Part shown: piece by piece, positions 1 through 5,755 of the stretch
How positions within the stretch are numbered: the first letter of the stretch is position 1
How the letters are laid out: each line of letters starts with the position of its first letter
Program-made: the position numbers and the translations under genes
Source: Verrucomicrobiota bacterium
GTDB taxonomy: Bacteria; Verrucomicrobiota; Verrucomicrobiia; Chthoniobacterales; UBA10450
Length of the DNA stretch: 5,768 bases
Assembly (NCBI GenBank): GCA_003218735.1
Contig: QHOJ01000181.1
Coordinates: 1 to 5,768 of the forward strand
Direction of reading: 5' to 3'
The notes under the pieces: generated by a model
Seen by the model: only the letters and a program-made list of their open reading frames with translations
Databases searched by the model: none
What the model was told of the DNA's origin: nothing

Positions 1-70
1 AAATATGTACTGGAACTATTTCTATTGCCGTTCCTTCGGTTCACTGTTCGATCGCTGCTTCCATTGACAC

Positions 71-92
71 CGGCGTCGAGGAGAGGACGCCG
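71..92. repeat. Perfect 7-bp inverted repeat (hairpin) with purine loop
   Basis: CGGCGTC at 71-77 is the exact reverse complement of GACGCCG at 86-92, leaving an 8-base all-purine loop, GAGGAGAG, at 78-85. A transcript of either strand could form a stable GC-rich stem. No T-run follows on either strand, so it is not a classical intrinsic terminator. It might end an upstream transcript or be an RNA structural element; its function is unknown. Confidence 0.45.
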
Positions 93-192
93 AGAAAGAA
101 CTGAAGAAGCTACAAAGTATTTGGGTCATGGTCTCAGAGGGCGCGGGACGGAAAAAAGTCGCAAGTGATTGGCTAAAAATTCTTTTGAATGG

Positions 193-216
193 GTTTATCC
201 CCCAAAGGCGATAAAC
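193..216. repeat. Perfect 7-bp inverted repeat, possible operator or hairpin
   Basis: GTTTATC at 193-199 is matched by its reverse complement GATAAAC at 210-216 across a 10-base spacer (CCCCAAAGGC). A CC/GG pairing inside the spacer could tighten the loop. AT-rich half-sites about 17 bp apart centre to centre fit a dimeric regulator site as well as an RNA hairpin. It lies about 130 bases upstream of the candidate promoter of the SprT-like gene. No regulator can be named from the sequence. Confidence 0.35.
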
Positions 217-347
217 GGCCGATCTTGTTCTATAAGCGCCAGAGGTTGTGGATATTACGCTCCATTAAACCCTCGAACTAGTAGATCGTTACAAGAACTT
301 GGCGTTTAGGTGCTTAGAACTTTTACGCGCAAATGTGGCCGCTTCTC

Positions 348-375
348 TTGTCACTCAATCAAAGGCTATTAAAGT
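348..375 (+). promoter_or_regulatory. Candidate sigma-70-type promoter for the SprT-like gene
   Basis: TTGTCA at 348-353 matches the -35 consensus at 5 of 6 positions. TAAAGT at 370-375 matches the -10 consensus at 4 of 6 positions, with a 16-base spacer. Transcription would begin near 382, giving a short leader ending in a strong ribosome binding site and the ATG at 410. If real, it rules out the alternative TTG start at 299. Such matches occur by chance, so this is tentative. Confidence 0.3.
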
Positions 376-395
376 AGTTTCCACTTGTTCGGTTT

Positions 396-400
396 GGAGG
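396..400 (+). promoter_or_regulatory. Ribosome binding site that fixes the SprT-like start
   Basis: GGAGG at 396-400 is a full Shine-Dalgarno core, 9 bases ahead of the ATG at 410. It is the reason for choosing this start over the upstream TTG at 299, which has no such site. Confidence 0.75.
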
Positions 401-409
401 TTCAAGCAG

Positions 410-868
410 ATGGCCAAGCAGGCGAAGACAAAGCGAAAACTCGCGCACCCGATGCTTCCGATGCAGCGGCAGTTGAATTTGAAGCATGAAGGTACGCATT
501 TCGATCTGCGTCCTATTTTTGATCGATTGAACGAGCGATACTTTCGCGGCCAGCTGCGCGGCTATAAAGTAATGTGGGGCCAACGGCGAAGACATCGCCC
601 GAGAGAATATTTCGTCTTTGGCACGATTCAGGAGGAAGACCGCGTTATCCGGATCAATCCATCACTGGATCAACCCTTTGTCCCGCTTTGGTTTCTCCAG
701 TATGTGCTTTACCACGAAATGCTGCATTCGGTGGTACCGGAGGAAAGCGTCAGGGGAGGTCGGCGCCGCGTGCACACGGAAGAATTCAATCGCCGCGAGC
801 GAGAGTTTCGGAACTACCGCCGGGCGCGACGCTGGGAAGAAGAAAATCTATCGCGTTTTTTGCGCTAG
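410..868 (+). CDS. SprT-like zinc metalloprotease domain protein
   Basis: Predicted 152-residue cytoplasmic protein of the SprT-like metallopeptidase class. The zinc-binding signature is HEMLH at residues 102-106 (H102 and H106 as ligands, E103 as catalytic base). A third likely ligand is H122 in HTEEF, equivalent to the late His-x3-Phe of SprT/Spartan proteins. The helical start of the domain (DLRPIFDRLNERYF, about residues 32-45) and the strand segment RVIRINPSLD (78-87) also fit. There is no signal peptide, no membrane segment and no C-terminal Cys zinc ribbon as in E. coli SprT. The first 30 residues and the tail are very basic, compatible with nucleic acid contact. Spartan relatives cleave DNA-crosslinked proteins, but the substrate of this bacterial form is unknown. 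The gene converges on the cdaA group with an 8-base gap. The family call is firm; the role is not. Confidence 0.82.
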   Translation: MAKQAKTKRKLAHPMLPMQRQLNLKHEGTHFDLRPIFDRLNERYFRGQLRGYKVMWGQRRRHRPREYFVFGTIQEEDRVIRINPSLDQPFVPLWFLQYVLYHEMLHSVVPEESVRGGRRRVHTEEFNRREREFRNYRRARRWEEENLSRFLR

Positions 869-876
869 GCCCAGCC

Positions 877-1026
877 TCAACGCCTTTCCGTCGTCGTAGT
901 GCCGGCGGCCCTTTCAGACGGCGAGGGGGTCGTCGCTACGTTCTTTTTGATCAGGTACCAAAGGGTTGTCGCGAGTAAGAGGGAGATCAACTTCGCGCGC
1001 CAGTTTTTCAGGATCAGTCTCTTCAT
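877..1026 (-). CDS. CdaR/YbbR-anchor-like membrane microprotein overlapping cdaA
   Basis: Predicted 49-residue protein read in a different frame from cdaA and sharing 113 bases with its 3' end. The N-terminus, MKRLILKNW, then a hydrophobic helix from about A11 to I26 (AKLISLLLATTLWYLI) flanked by lysines, resembles the N-terminal anchor of CdaR/YbbR proteins, which regulate CdaA and are usually encoded directly after it. The remaining 23 residues are polar, rich in Pro, Thr, Ser and Arg, with four consecutive Thr (43-46); no YbbR repeat is present. By the positive-inside rule the tail could lie on either side. The start at 1026 is chosen because the distance to Asn-Trp fits CdaR-type N-termini; an ATG at 1035 would add three residues. 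Neither has a good ribosome binding site, so coupling to cdaA translation is likely. It may be a minimal partner of CdaA, a cdaR remnant, or a chance frame. Confidence 0.55.
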   Translation of the reverse strand: MKRLILKNWRAKLISLLLATTLWYLIKKNVATTPSPSERAAGTTTTERR

Positions 1027-1789
1027 AATTGCCATGTAATAAAATTTCCGCGATGCGCTGACGAAATGTTTCGGGAGTAAAATTGCGCTCAATCCGTCGC
1101 CGGTGGCAAATGGAAATGCCGCCGGTCTCCTCAGAAACGATCACCGCCACGGCGTCCGATTCTTCCGTGATTCCGAGGCCGGCGCGATGACGCAATCCGA
1201 GGCTTCGGTCCAGTGTTTCGCGCTGACTCACCGGGAAAATGCAGGCCGCGGCTGCGATCCGCCCATTGCGCACGATGACTCCGCCATCGTGAAGCGCGGC
1301 TTTTGGGTGAAAAATTGCCAGGATGAGCTCGACAGAAAAATCGCCATCGATCGTCACGCCAGTTTCCTCATAAACTCGAATCGACGTATCGCGCTCAATC
1401 GCGATTAGAGCGCCGTATTGTTTGTTCGCCAGCTGGTTCACTGCCTCCGCAAGATCGTGGACAGTTTCGCGTTTTTCGCTCGTTAGGGAGAAGATTGGAT
1501 GCCCGCCGAGCGCGGCCAGGCCACGGCGCAGCTCCGGTTGGAAGATCACTACCAATGCGACCGCCAGGAAGACCGAAAAACTTCGCACGAGCCAGCCGAT
1601 CACAACCAGATTGAGCAACTGAGAAATCAACGTCAGCGTCAAGAAAACGATCGCCAGCCCGGTCAACACTTTGGCGCCGCGCGTCCCGCGAAAGTAAAGA
1701 TAGCCATAATAGATCGCCACGCTTAGCAAAATGATTTCAAAGGCGCTACGCCAGCCTCTCAGCCAAAGATGAATGAGTTCCTGAATCAT
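914..1789 (-). CDS. cdaA: Diadenylate cyclase CdaA (c-di-AMP synthase)
   Basis: A 291-residue membrane enzyme that condenses two ATP into cyclic di-AMP, a messenger controlling potassium/osmolyte balance and cell-wall homeostasis. Three predicted N-terminal membrane helices lie at about residues 14-33, 39-60 and 63-83, ending in the family-typical IFQPELRRGL (82-91). The cytoplasmic DAC domain follows (about 108-240) with LHDGG at 166-170, the RHR motif at 200-202 within GLRHRAGLGITEESDAV, and IVSEETGGIS at 217-226. The usual catalytic motif is Asp-Gly-Ala; here the third residue is Gly, a mild change that keeps the essential Asp168. The length is close to the usual CdaA size, about 270-290. 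The start ATG overlaps the folP stop as ATGA, implying translational coupling. The last 38 codons overlap the out-of-frame microprotein and encode a polar, charged tail beyond the DAC core. No glmM follows, unlike the Firmicute arrangement. Confidence 0.95.
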   Translation of the reverse strand: MIQELIHLWLRGWRSAFEIILLSVAIYYGYLYFRGTRGAKVLTGLAIVFLTLTLISQLLNLVVIGWLVRSFSVFLAVALVVIFQPELRRGLAALGGHPIFSLTSEKRETVHDLAEAVNQLANKQYGALIAIERDTSIRVYEETGVTIDGDFSVELILAIFHPKAALHDGGVIVRNGRIAAAACIFPVSQRETLDRSLGLRHRAGLGITEESDAVAVIVSEETGGISICHRRRIERNFTPETFRQRIAEILLHGNYEETDPEKLAREVDLPLTRDNPLVPDQKERSDDPLAV

Positions 1790-2655
1790 TTTGCCTTTTG
1801 AAGGATCGCTTCAGTCACCAAGAGCGCGTTTACATTCTCTTTTACATCGTGAACGCGAAAAACATCCGCACCGCGCGCCCGCAAAAGAGATGTCAAGGCC
1901 ACCGCAGGCGCACGCCGATCGTTCACCTCGGATGAGCCGATCAGTTTAGCTAGAAAAGACTTCCTGGAAATCCCCACCACGAGCGGACGCTCGTGCACTC
2001 GAATTCGCTCAAGTTGCGCGAGCAGCTCGAGATTGTGCTCAAGCGTTTTCCCGAAACCAATTCCCGGATCAAACGCAATCGCCATGGGATCAATGCCGCA
2101 CTGTAGAGCGCGGGCATATTGTTGTCGAAAAAAATCAGCGACCTCCGAGACCACATCGATATAGTGCGGTGCAATCTGCATCGTCCGGGGATTTCCTTGC
2201 ATATGCATAATGATGAAGGCTGCTTTGCTTTCGGCAACAAGTGGTATCATCTCTTTGTCGCCTTGTCCCCCGGTGACGTCGTTTACGATTGAAGCGCCTG
2301 CCTCTATCGCTGCACGTGCAACCTGAGCCTTCGATGTATCGATCGAAATAAGAATGTCGATCTTCGCCCTCAATTCCTTGATCAGTGGAACTACACGACG
2401 CAGTTCTTCTTTTGCTGCGACAGACTCCGCGCCAGGCCGCGTCGATTCGCCGCCTACATCGATGATTTGGGCGCCTTCCTGGGCCAGGCTCAAGCCGCGC
2501 TCGACCGCCTTTTGCGCAGAAAAAAATCTCCCGGCGTCGGAGAACGAATCCGGAGTAACGTTCAGGACGCCCATGATCAGCCCGTAACGCGAAAGATCAA
2601 CAACGCAGCCGGCGATTTTCCACTGCCTCCCACCCATTGCGGGTGAGACTATCAC
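1786..2655 (-). CDS. folP: Dihydropteroate synthase
   Basis: A 289-residue cytoplasmic TIM-barrel enzyme joining 6-hydroxymethyl-dihydropterin diphosphate to p-aminobenzoate to give dihydropteroate in folate synthesis; it is the sulfonamide target. The whole motif series is visible: MGVLNVTPDSFSDAG (28-42), DVGGESTRPG (66-75), SIDTSKA (104-110), NDVTGG (125-130), IIMHMQGNPRTMQ (148-160), DPGIGFGK (196-203), GISRKSF (228-234) and RVHD (267-270). All the family's usual substrate-contacting loops seem present, so it should be active. The start is uncertain. GTG at 2655 gives the full length quoted, and an in-frame ATG at 2637 would remove six residues; neither has a clear Shine-Dalgarno sequence. 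The gene lies 33 bases after the PEBP-like gene and overlaps cdaA by 4 bases, so the three are probably cotranscribed. Confidence 0.95.
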   Translation of the reverse strand: MIVSPAMGGRQWKIAGCVVDLSRYGLIMGVLNVTPDSFSDAGRFFSAQKAVERGLSLAQEGAQIIDVGGESTRPGAESVAAKEELRRVVPLIKELRAKIDILISIDTSKAQVARAAIEAGASIVNDVTGGQGDKEMIPLVAESKAAFIIMHMQGNPRTMQIAPHYIDVVSEVADFFRQQYARALQCGIDPMAIAFDPGIGFGKTLEHNLELLAQLERIRVHERPLVVGISRKSFLAKLIGSSEVNDRRAPAVALTSLLRARGADVFRVHDVKENVNALLVTEAILQKAK

Positions 2656-2688
2656 ACGTGGTACTTTATTCGAACTGGCTTCCGCTCG

Positions 2689-3210
2689 TTATCTGCCGTG
2701 CGTGTAGCGACCCATCGATTGGCCCTGCGCGATGATGTGGCCGTTCATCGCTTTGTCGAGTTCTTGTCGCTTCGCGCCGGAATGAAGATCGAGGGTTTGA
2801 TCGAGCGCGAAGATTTTGAAGTAATAACGATGCGTGCCTGAGGGTGGTTGCGGCCCGCCATAACCAAGATTCGGATAATCATTAGTGCCCTGCACGGCTC
2901 CTTTTGGCAGGCTCTTCTCGGGAATCTCAGTTGTTTTGGGATCGATGTTCCACACCAGCCAATGCGTGAACAAACCAACGGGCGCGTCAGGGTCATCGAC
3001 GATCAGGACCAGACTCTTGGCATTCTGGGGCGTTCCCTCGATGCGAAGCGGTGGATTAACGTTCCCGCCGTCGCGGCTGAATTTCGATGGGATGTCACCG
3101 CCTTCTTGAAAAGCAGAACTTGTGATCTTCATTTTAGCTCCTCCAGCAGCAAATAAAGCGGTTGTCGCGACTGTAATCGCAAATGCCCCAGCAATAATCG
3201 CTTTTTGCAT
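2689..3210 (-). CDS. YbhB/YbcL family (PEBP-like) protein with signal peptide
   Basis: Predicted 173-residue member of the phosphatidylethanolamine-binding-protein superfamily, bacterial YbhB/YbcL branch. The ligand-pocket motifs are present: DDPDAP at 72-77, THWLVWNI at 82-89 and GPQPPSGTHRY at 119-129. The N-terminus looks like a Sec signal peptide: a lysine at residue 3, a hydrophobic stretch through about residue 22, then small residues (AAGGA, 21-25) suited to signal peptidase. The mature protein would be exported; bacterial members have no well-established ligand or activity. The start at 3210 is chosen because it supplies this signal peptide, although its own ribosome binding site is weak. 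A second in-frame ATG at 3132 has an excellent Shine-Dalgarno sequence and would give a 147-residue cytoplasmic form, the usual size of E. coli YbhB. The gene heads the minus-strand run with folP and cdaA. Confidence 0.88.
   Translation of the reverse strand: MQKAIIAGAFAITVATTALFAAGGAKMKITSSAFQEGGDIPSKFSRDGGNVNPPLRIEGTPQNAKSLVLIVDDPDAPVGLFTHWLVWNIDPKTTEIPEKSLPKGAVQGTNDYPNLGYGGPQPPSGTHRYYFKIFALDQTLDLHSGAKRQELDKAMNGHIIAQGQSMGRYTHGR
3138..3144 (-). promoter_or_regulatory. Strong internal ribosome binding site in the PEBP-like gene
   Basis: On the minus strand GGAGGAG occupies 3144-3138, with its GGAGG core 7 bases ahead of an in-frame ATG at 3132. This is a better site than the one before the upstream start at 3210. 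The same bases encode the Gly-Gly-Ala of the presumed signal-peptide end, so coincidence is possible. If used, it would make a leaderless cytoplasmic version of the protein. Confidence 0.45.
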
Positions 3211-3273
3211 TTTTCGAGCTTCGCTTAAAACGTCGTTACATCGACAATAACACCGCGATATCGTTTCGCTCGC
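3211..3273. promoter_or_regulatory. Divergent promoter region between the PEBP-like gene and rnr
   Basis: These 63 bases separate two divergent start codons and must carry, or lie very close to, the promoters for both transcripts. The sequence is AT-richer than its flanks. On the plus strand TATCGT at 3259-3264 could serve as a -10 element for rnr, but no good -35 accompanies it. On the minus strand nothing matches the consensus well. No clear Shine-Dalgarno precedes rnr. Assignment rests on gene layout, not on strong motifs. Confidence 0.4.
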
Positions 3274-5481
3274 ATGACTGAAAACGGACGTAAGATTCGA
3301 GAACAAATTCTCGGACTCCTCGCCTCTCCTGACTACCGGCCGCTCGACAAGAGCGAACTGGCAAAAGCGCTTGGCCGCAAAAGCGGCGTGCGCATGCGAT
3401 TAAATCAGGCGTTGCGCGAGCTCGAACGCGCAGGCGAGATCGCGCGGATTCGCAAGAATCGCTACGTCTTGCCAGCAGAAGCCGATCTTGTGACGGGCAC
3501 GTTGTCAATCCATCAAGCTGGATATGGATTTCTAATCACGGAAAAACCGGGCGAGTCGGACATTTTTGTCGCAGCCGAAAATACGGGTACAGCGATGCAC
3601 GGCGATCGCGTCGTTGTGCGCATTAGTCGCAATCAACCCTACGCTCGCGCTAAAGGACGACAGGAAGGCCGCGTAATCCGAATTTTGGAGCGGGCGCATG
3701 ATACGATCGTTGGCACATTGCAACATTCGCGGAATTTTCATTACGTCGTTCCGGATGATCCACGAATCGTCCACGACGTGTATGTTCGGCCTGTGAAAGA
3801 TCGGCGGTCGCAGACTGCCGCTACGGTCGGTGACAAAGTTGTCGTTCGACTCGATCCTTGGGAATCGCGCCACGTTAATCCGGAAGGCGACATCATCGAA
3901 ATACTTGGGCCAGCCTCCGCGCCAGGCGTGGACATGCTGTCGATCACCCGGAAGTATCATTTACCGACTGAATTTCCGGGAGACGTTATCGATCAAGCAA
4001 ACCGGATTTCCGAAACCGTCGATTCGCAGAAACTGGAGGGACGCGAAGATTTGCGGAAGGAATTTATCATCACCGTCGATCCCGACGATGCGCGCGATTT
4101 TGACGACGCGATCCATGTTGAAAAGATCGACAATGGCGGTTGGCGACTCGGGGTGCACATTGCTGATGTCGCCGCTTATGTTGAACCAGGCAGTGCACTC
4201 GATCGCGAAGCGTATCGGCGCGGAAACAGCGTTTATCTGCCCGATCGAGTAATTCCGATGTTGCCGGAGCGCCTCAGCAACGGCGTGTGTAGTCTTAATC
4301 CGGAAGTCGATCGGCTTACGCGTTCGGTGTTCATTCAAGTCGACAAAAATGGAGTCGCGAGAAGCGCGCGTTTCGCCAGGAGCGTGATTCGCAGTGCGCA
4401 CCGTCTGACGTACAAGCAGGCTTACGCGATCCTGAAATCGTCACCTCGGAATAAGTTGAGTGAACAGGTGCACGTTGCCTGGGAACTGGCATCGTTGCTG
4501 CGACGGAAGCGATTCGAACACGGCTCACTCGATCTCGATTTTCCGGAAGTAAAAGTGCGCCTGGACGAAATTGGCAAGCCCGTCCACCTGGAGCGTATCG
4601 AAAATGACGAATCACACCAACTGATCGAAGAATGCATGCTGGCCGCAAACGAAGCCGTCGCGCGCGAGCTGAAGAAGCGCGCCATTCCGACTGTCTATCG
4701 CGTCCACGAAAATCCCGATCCAGAGAAGCTGGCGGAGTATCGCGAGTTCGCGCTCAGTTTTGACTATAAGGTTGGCGATCTAACGCATCGGCCTGAGTTG
4801 CAGCGACTGCTTGCTTCGATTCGCGGAAAACCGGAAGAGCAAGCTCTCAAGATCGGTCTGTTGAAAAGTTTGAAACGCGCTCGTTACGCTCCGCAGCCAC
4901 TGGGACATTACGGGCTGGCCAAGCCTAACTACTTGCATTTCACGAGCCCGATCCGGCGCTATGCGGATCTGGTCGTGCATCGTGCTCTCGCTAAACACGA
5001 TGGGAAATACCAATCGCGGACCGACATGGGTCAGATCGCGTCGATCGCCGAGCACATTTCAACGACCGAGCGCACTGCAGCCGATGCGGAGATCGAGGCT
5101 GTCAGGACGAAGAAACTCGAGTTTTTCCAACGTCAACTTGACGAACGTAATCCGCAAGTATTCCGCGCAGCTATTGTCGATGTACGCAATTACGGCCTCG
5201 TGGTTGAACTCCCCGATGTTCTGATCACGGGTCTTGTCCATGTCTCCTCGCTCATGGACGACTTTTACGTATTCGAGCCAGCGCAGCGGCGATTGATAGG
5301 CAGACGATCACGGAAGCGATTTAGCGTGGGCGATGAAGTGCGTGTCTTCATCGTCCGCGTCGATGCATTCAAGCGGCAAGTGGATTTCGCGATCACTTCA
5401 GAGATGCCCAATAAGACAGACCGCAGCAAACGCCAACCGCGTATTGCTTCTTCCTCTGGCAGAAACCGTCGGCGCGACTAA
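3274..5481 (+). CDS. rnr: Ribonuclease R (RNase II/RNB family 3'-5' exoribonuclease)
   Basis: A 735-residue processive 3'-5' exoribonuclease that degrades structured RNA, rRNA fragments and mRNA, often important in cold and in trans-translation. Domains in order: N-terminal winged helix (about 5-66), a first cold-shock/OB domain (72-118, with GYGFLI at 83-88), a second OB domain (145-211), the RNB catalytic domain (about 258-600), an S1 RNA-binding domain (627-709) and a short basic tail (714-735). The active-site aspartates are in DPDDARDFDDAI: D269, D275, D277 and D278, with the same spacing as the four catalytic aspartates of RNase II/R. TSPIRRYADLVVHR (557-570) carries the conserved arginines. 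The winged helix and S1 domain favour RNase R over RNase II. The length is typical, slightly below the 813 residues of E. coli. The ATG at 3274 starts right before the winged helix but has no Shine-Dalgarno. The ferredoxin gene follows after 13 bases. Confidence 0.96.
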   Translation: MTENGRKIREQILGLLASPDYRPLDKSELAKALGRKSGVRMRLNQALRELERAGEIARIRKNRYVLPAEADLVTGTLSIHQAGYGFLITEKPGESDIFVAAENTGTAMHGDRVVVRISRNQPYARAKGRQEGRVIRILERAHDTIVGTLQHSRNFHYVVPDDPRIVHDVYVRPVKDRRSQTAATVGDKVVVRLDPWESRHVNPEGDIIEILGPASAPGVDMLSITRKYHLPTEFPGDVIDQANRISETVDSQKLEGREDLRKEFIITVDPDDARDFDDAIHVEKIDNGGWRLGVHIADVAAYVEPGSALDREAYRRGNSVYLPDRVIPMLPERLSNGVCSLNPEVDRLTRSVFIQVDKNGVARSARFARSVIRSAHRLTYKQAYAILKSSPRNKLSEQVHVAWELASLLRRKRFEHGSLDLDFPEVKVRLDEIGKPVHLERIENDESHQLIEECMLAANEAVARELKKRAIPTVYRVHENPDPEKLAEYREFALSFDYKVGDLTHRPELQRLLASIRGKPEEQALKIGLLKSLKRARYAPQPLGHYGLAKPNYLHFTSPIRRYADLVVHRALAKHDGKYQSRTDMGQIASIAEHISTTERTAADAEIEAVRTKKLEFFQRQLDERNPQVFRAAIVDVRNYGLVVELPDVLITGLVHVSSLMDDFYVFEPAQRRLIGRRSRKRFSVGDEVRVFIVRVDAFKRQVDFAITSEMPNKTDRSKRQPRIASSSGRNRRRD

Positions 5482-5488
5482 GTAATTT

Positions 5489-5492
5489 GGAG
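5489..5492 (+). promoter_or_regulatory. Unusually close ribosome binding site before the ferredoxin gene
   Basis: GGAG at 5489-5492 is the only Shine-Dalgarno-like sequence in the 13-base spacer after rnr, and only two bases separate it from the ATG at 5495. That is much shorter than the usual 5-9 bases. Initiation may therefore be weak or depend on ribosomes finishing rnr. No alternative in-frame ATG occurs before the cysteine cluster. Confidence 0.4.
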
Positions 5493-5494
5493 CT

Positions 5495-5725
5495 ATGGCA
5501 GACAAACTAAGCAGACAGCCCGCGAATGCTCCCGGACCGTGGTATGTGGATACCAGTTGCGCATTATGCCGTCTCTGTCTCGAGGAGGCTCCAAATCTTT
5601 TGAAATACAACGCCGACGAAACTGCTGCTCATTTCTTCAAACAACCCGAGACACCGGAGGAAATGGACGCTGCAGAGCGCGCGATGGACGTTTGCCCGAC
5701 CCTAGCAATCGGCAATGATGGGTAA
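5495..5725 (+). CDS. Single-cluster [4Fe-4S] ferredoxin
   Basis: A 76-residue small acidic cytoplasmic electron carrier. The cysteines follow a one-cluster pattern: C22-x2-C25-x2-C28 in the segment WYVDTSCALCRLCLEEAP (16-33), and C67-Pro in DVCPTLAIGNDG (65-76). These four would bind one [4Fe-4S] cluster. The frame YVD...C..C..C..AP, then KQP (49-51), and a C-terminal CPxxAIGNDG is typical of short ferredoxins found next to unrelated genes in several Gram-negative phyla. There is no second cluster motif and no fused domain. The redox partner is unknown and no oxidoreductase lies in view. The gene is 13 bases downstream of rnr on the same strand and is probably cotranscribed. The length agrees with the family. 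Confidence 0.9.
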   Translation: MADKLSRQPANAPGPWYVDTSCALCRLCLEEAPNLLKYNADETAAHFFKQPETPEEMDAAERAMDVCPTLAIGNDG

Positions 5726-5734
5726 TTTGGTATT

Positions 5735-5755
5735 GCGACGGTCAGAGACCGCCGT
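5735..5755. repeat. Imperfect hairpin after the ferredoxin gene, possible dispersed repeat
   Basis: CGACGGTC (5736-5743) and GACCGCCG (5747-5754) pair at 7 of 8 positions around an AGA triloop; G5735 and T5755 can add a wobble pair. It starts 10 bases after the ferredoxin stop. No T-run follows on either strand, so a standard intrinsic terminator is unlikely. It could act as an mRNA 3'-end stabiliser or belong to a REP-like intergenic repeat family; one copy cannot decide. Confidence 0.4.

Larger units (their letters stand above)
1..409. other. Gene-free leader region upstream of the SprT-like gene
   Basis: No reading frame here looks like a protein gene. The frame of the downstream metalloprotease stays open back to a TTG at 299, but that extension has no family resemblance and no ribosome binding site. 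The region contains two perfect 7-bp inverted repeats (71-92 and 193-216) and a candidate promoter near 348-375, listed separately. The left end may include the 3' flank of a gene outside the window. I could not recognise any structured RNA family. Confidence 0.6.

Noticed and set aside
41..63. tRNA-like 3' end (TTCGATC followed later by CCA)
   Set aside because: The five bases on either side of the supposed T-loop do not pair, and the rest of the molecule would lie outside the window.
299..409. N-terminal extension of the SprT-like gene from a TTG codon
   Set aside because: No ribosome binding site precedes it and the added residues have no domain character, whereas GGAGG sits 9 bases before the ATG at 410.
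574..978. Plus-strand frames overlapping the SprT-like gene (574-978 and 618-899)
   Set aside because: They are out-of-frame with a gene having a clear zinc-protease signature and show no domain or plausible start.
3211..3306. Longer PEBP-like frame starting inside rnr
   Set aside because: It would overlap the rnr start, and the extra residues would place the clear signal peptide in the middle of the protein.
3532..5055. Several long antisense frames opposite rnr (such as 3532-3960, 3961-4401 and 4331-4648)
   Set aside because: They mirror a strongly conserved RNase R gene, lack recognisable motifs or starts, and are expected codon-bias shadows.
5482..5730. TAATTTGG repeated just after rnr and again at the ferredoxin stop
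   Set aside because: Two copies of eight bases, one overlapping a stop codon, are likely chance; flanking bases do not continue the match.
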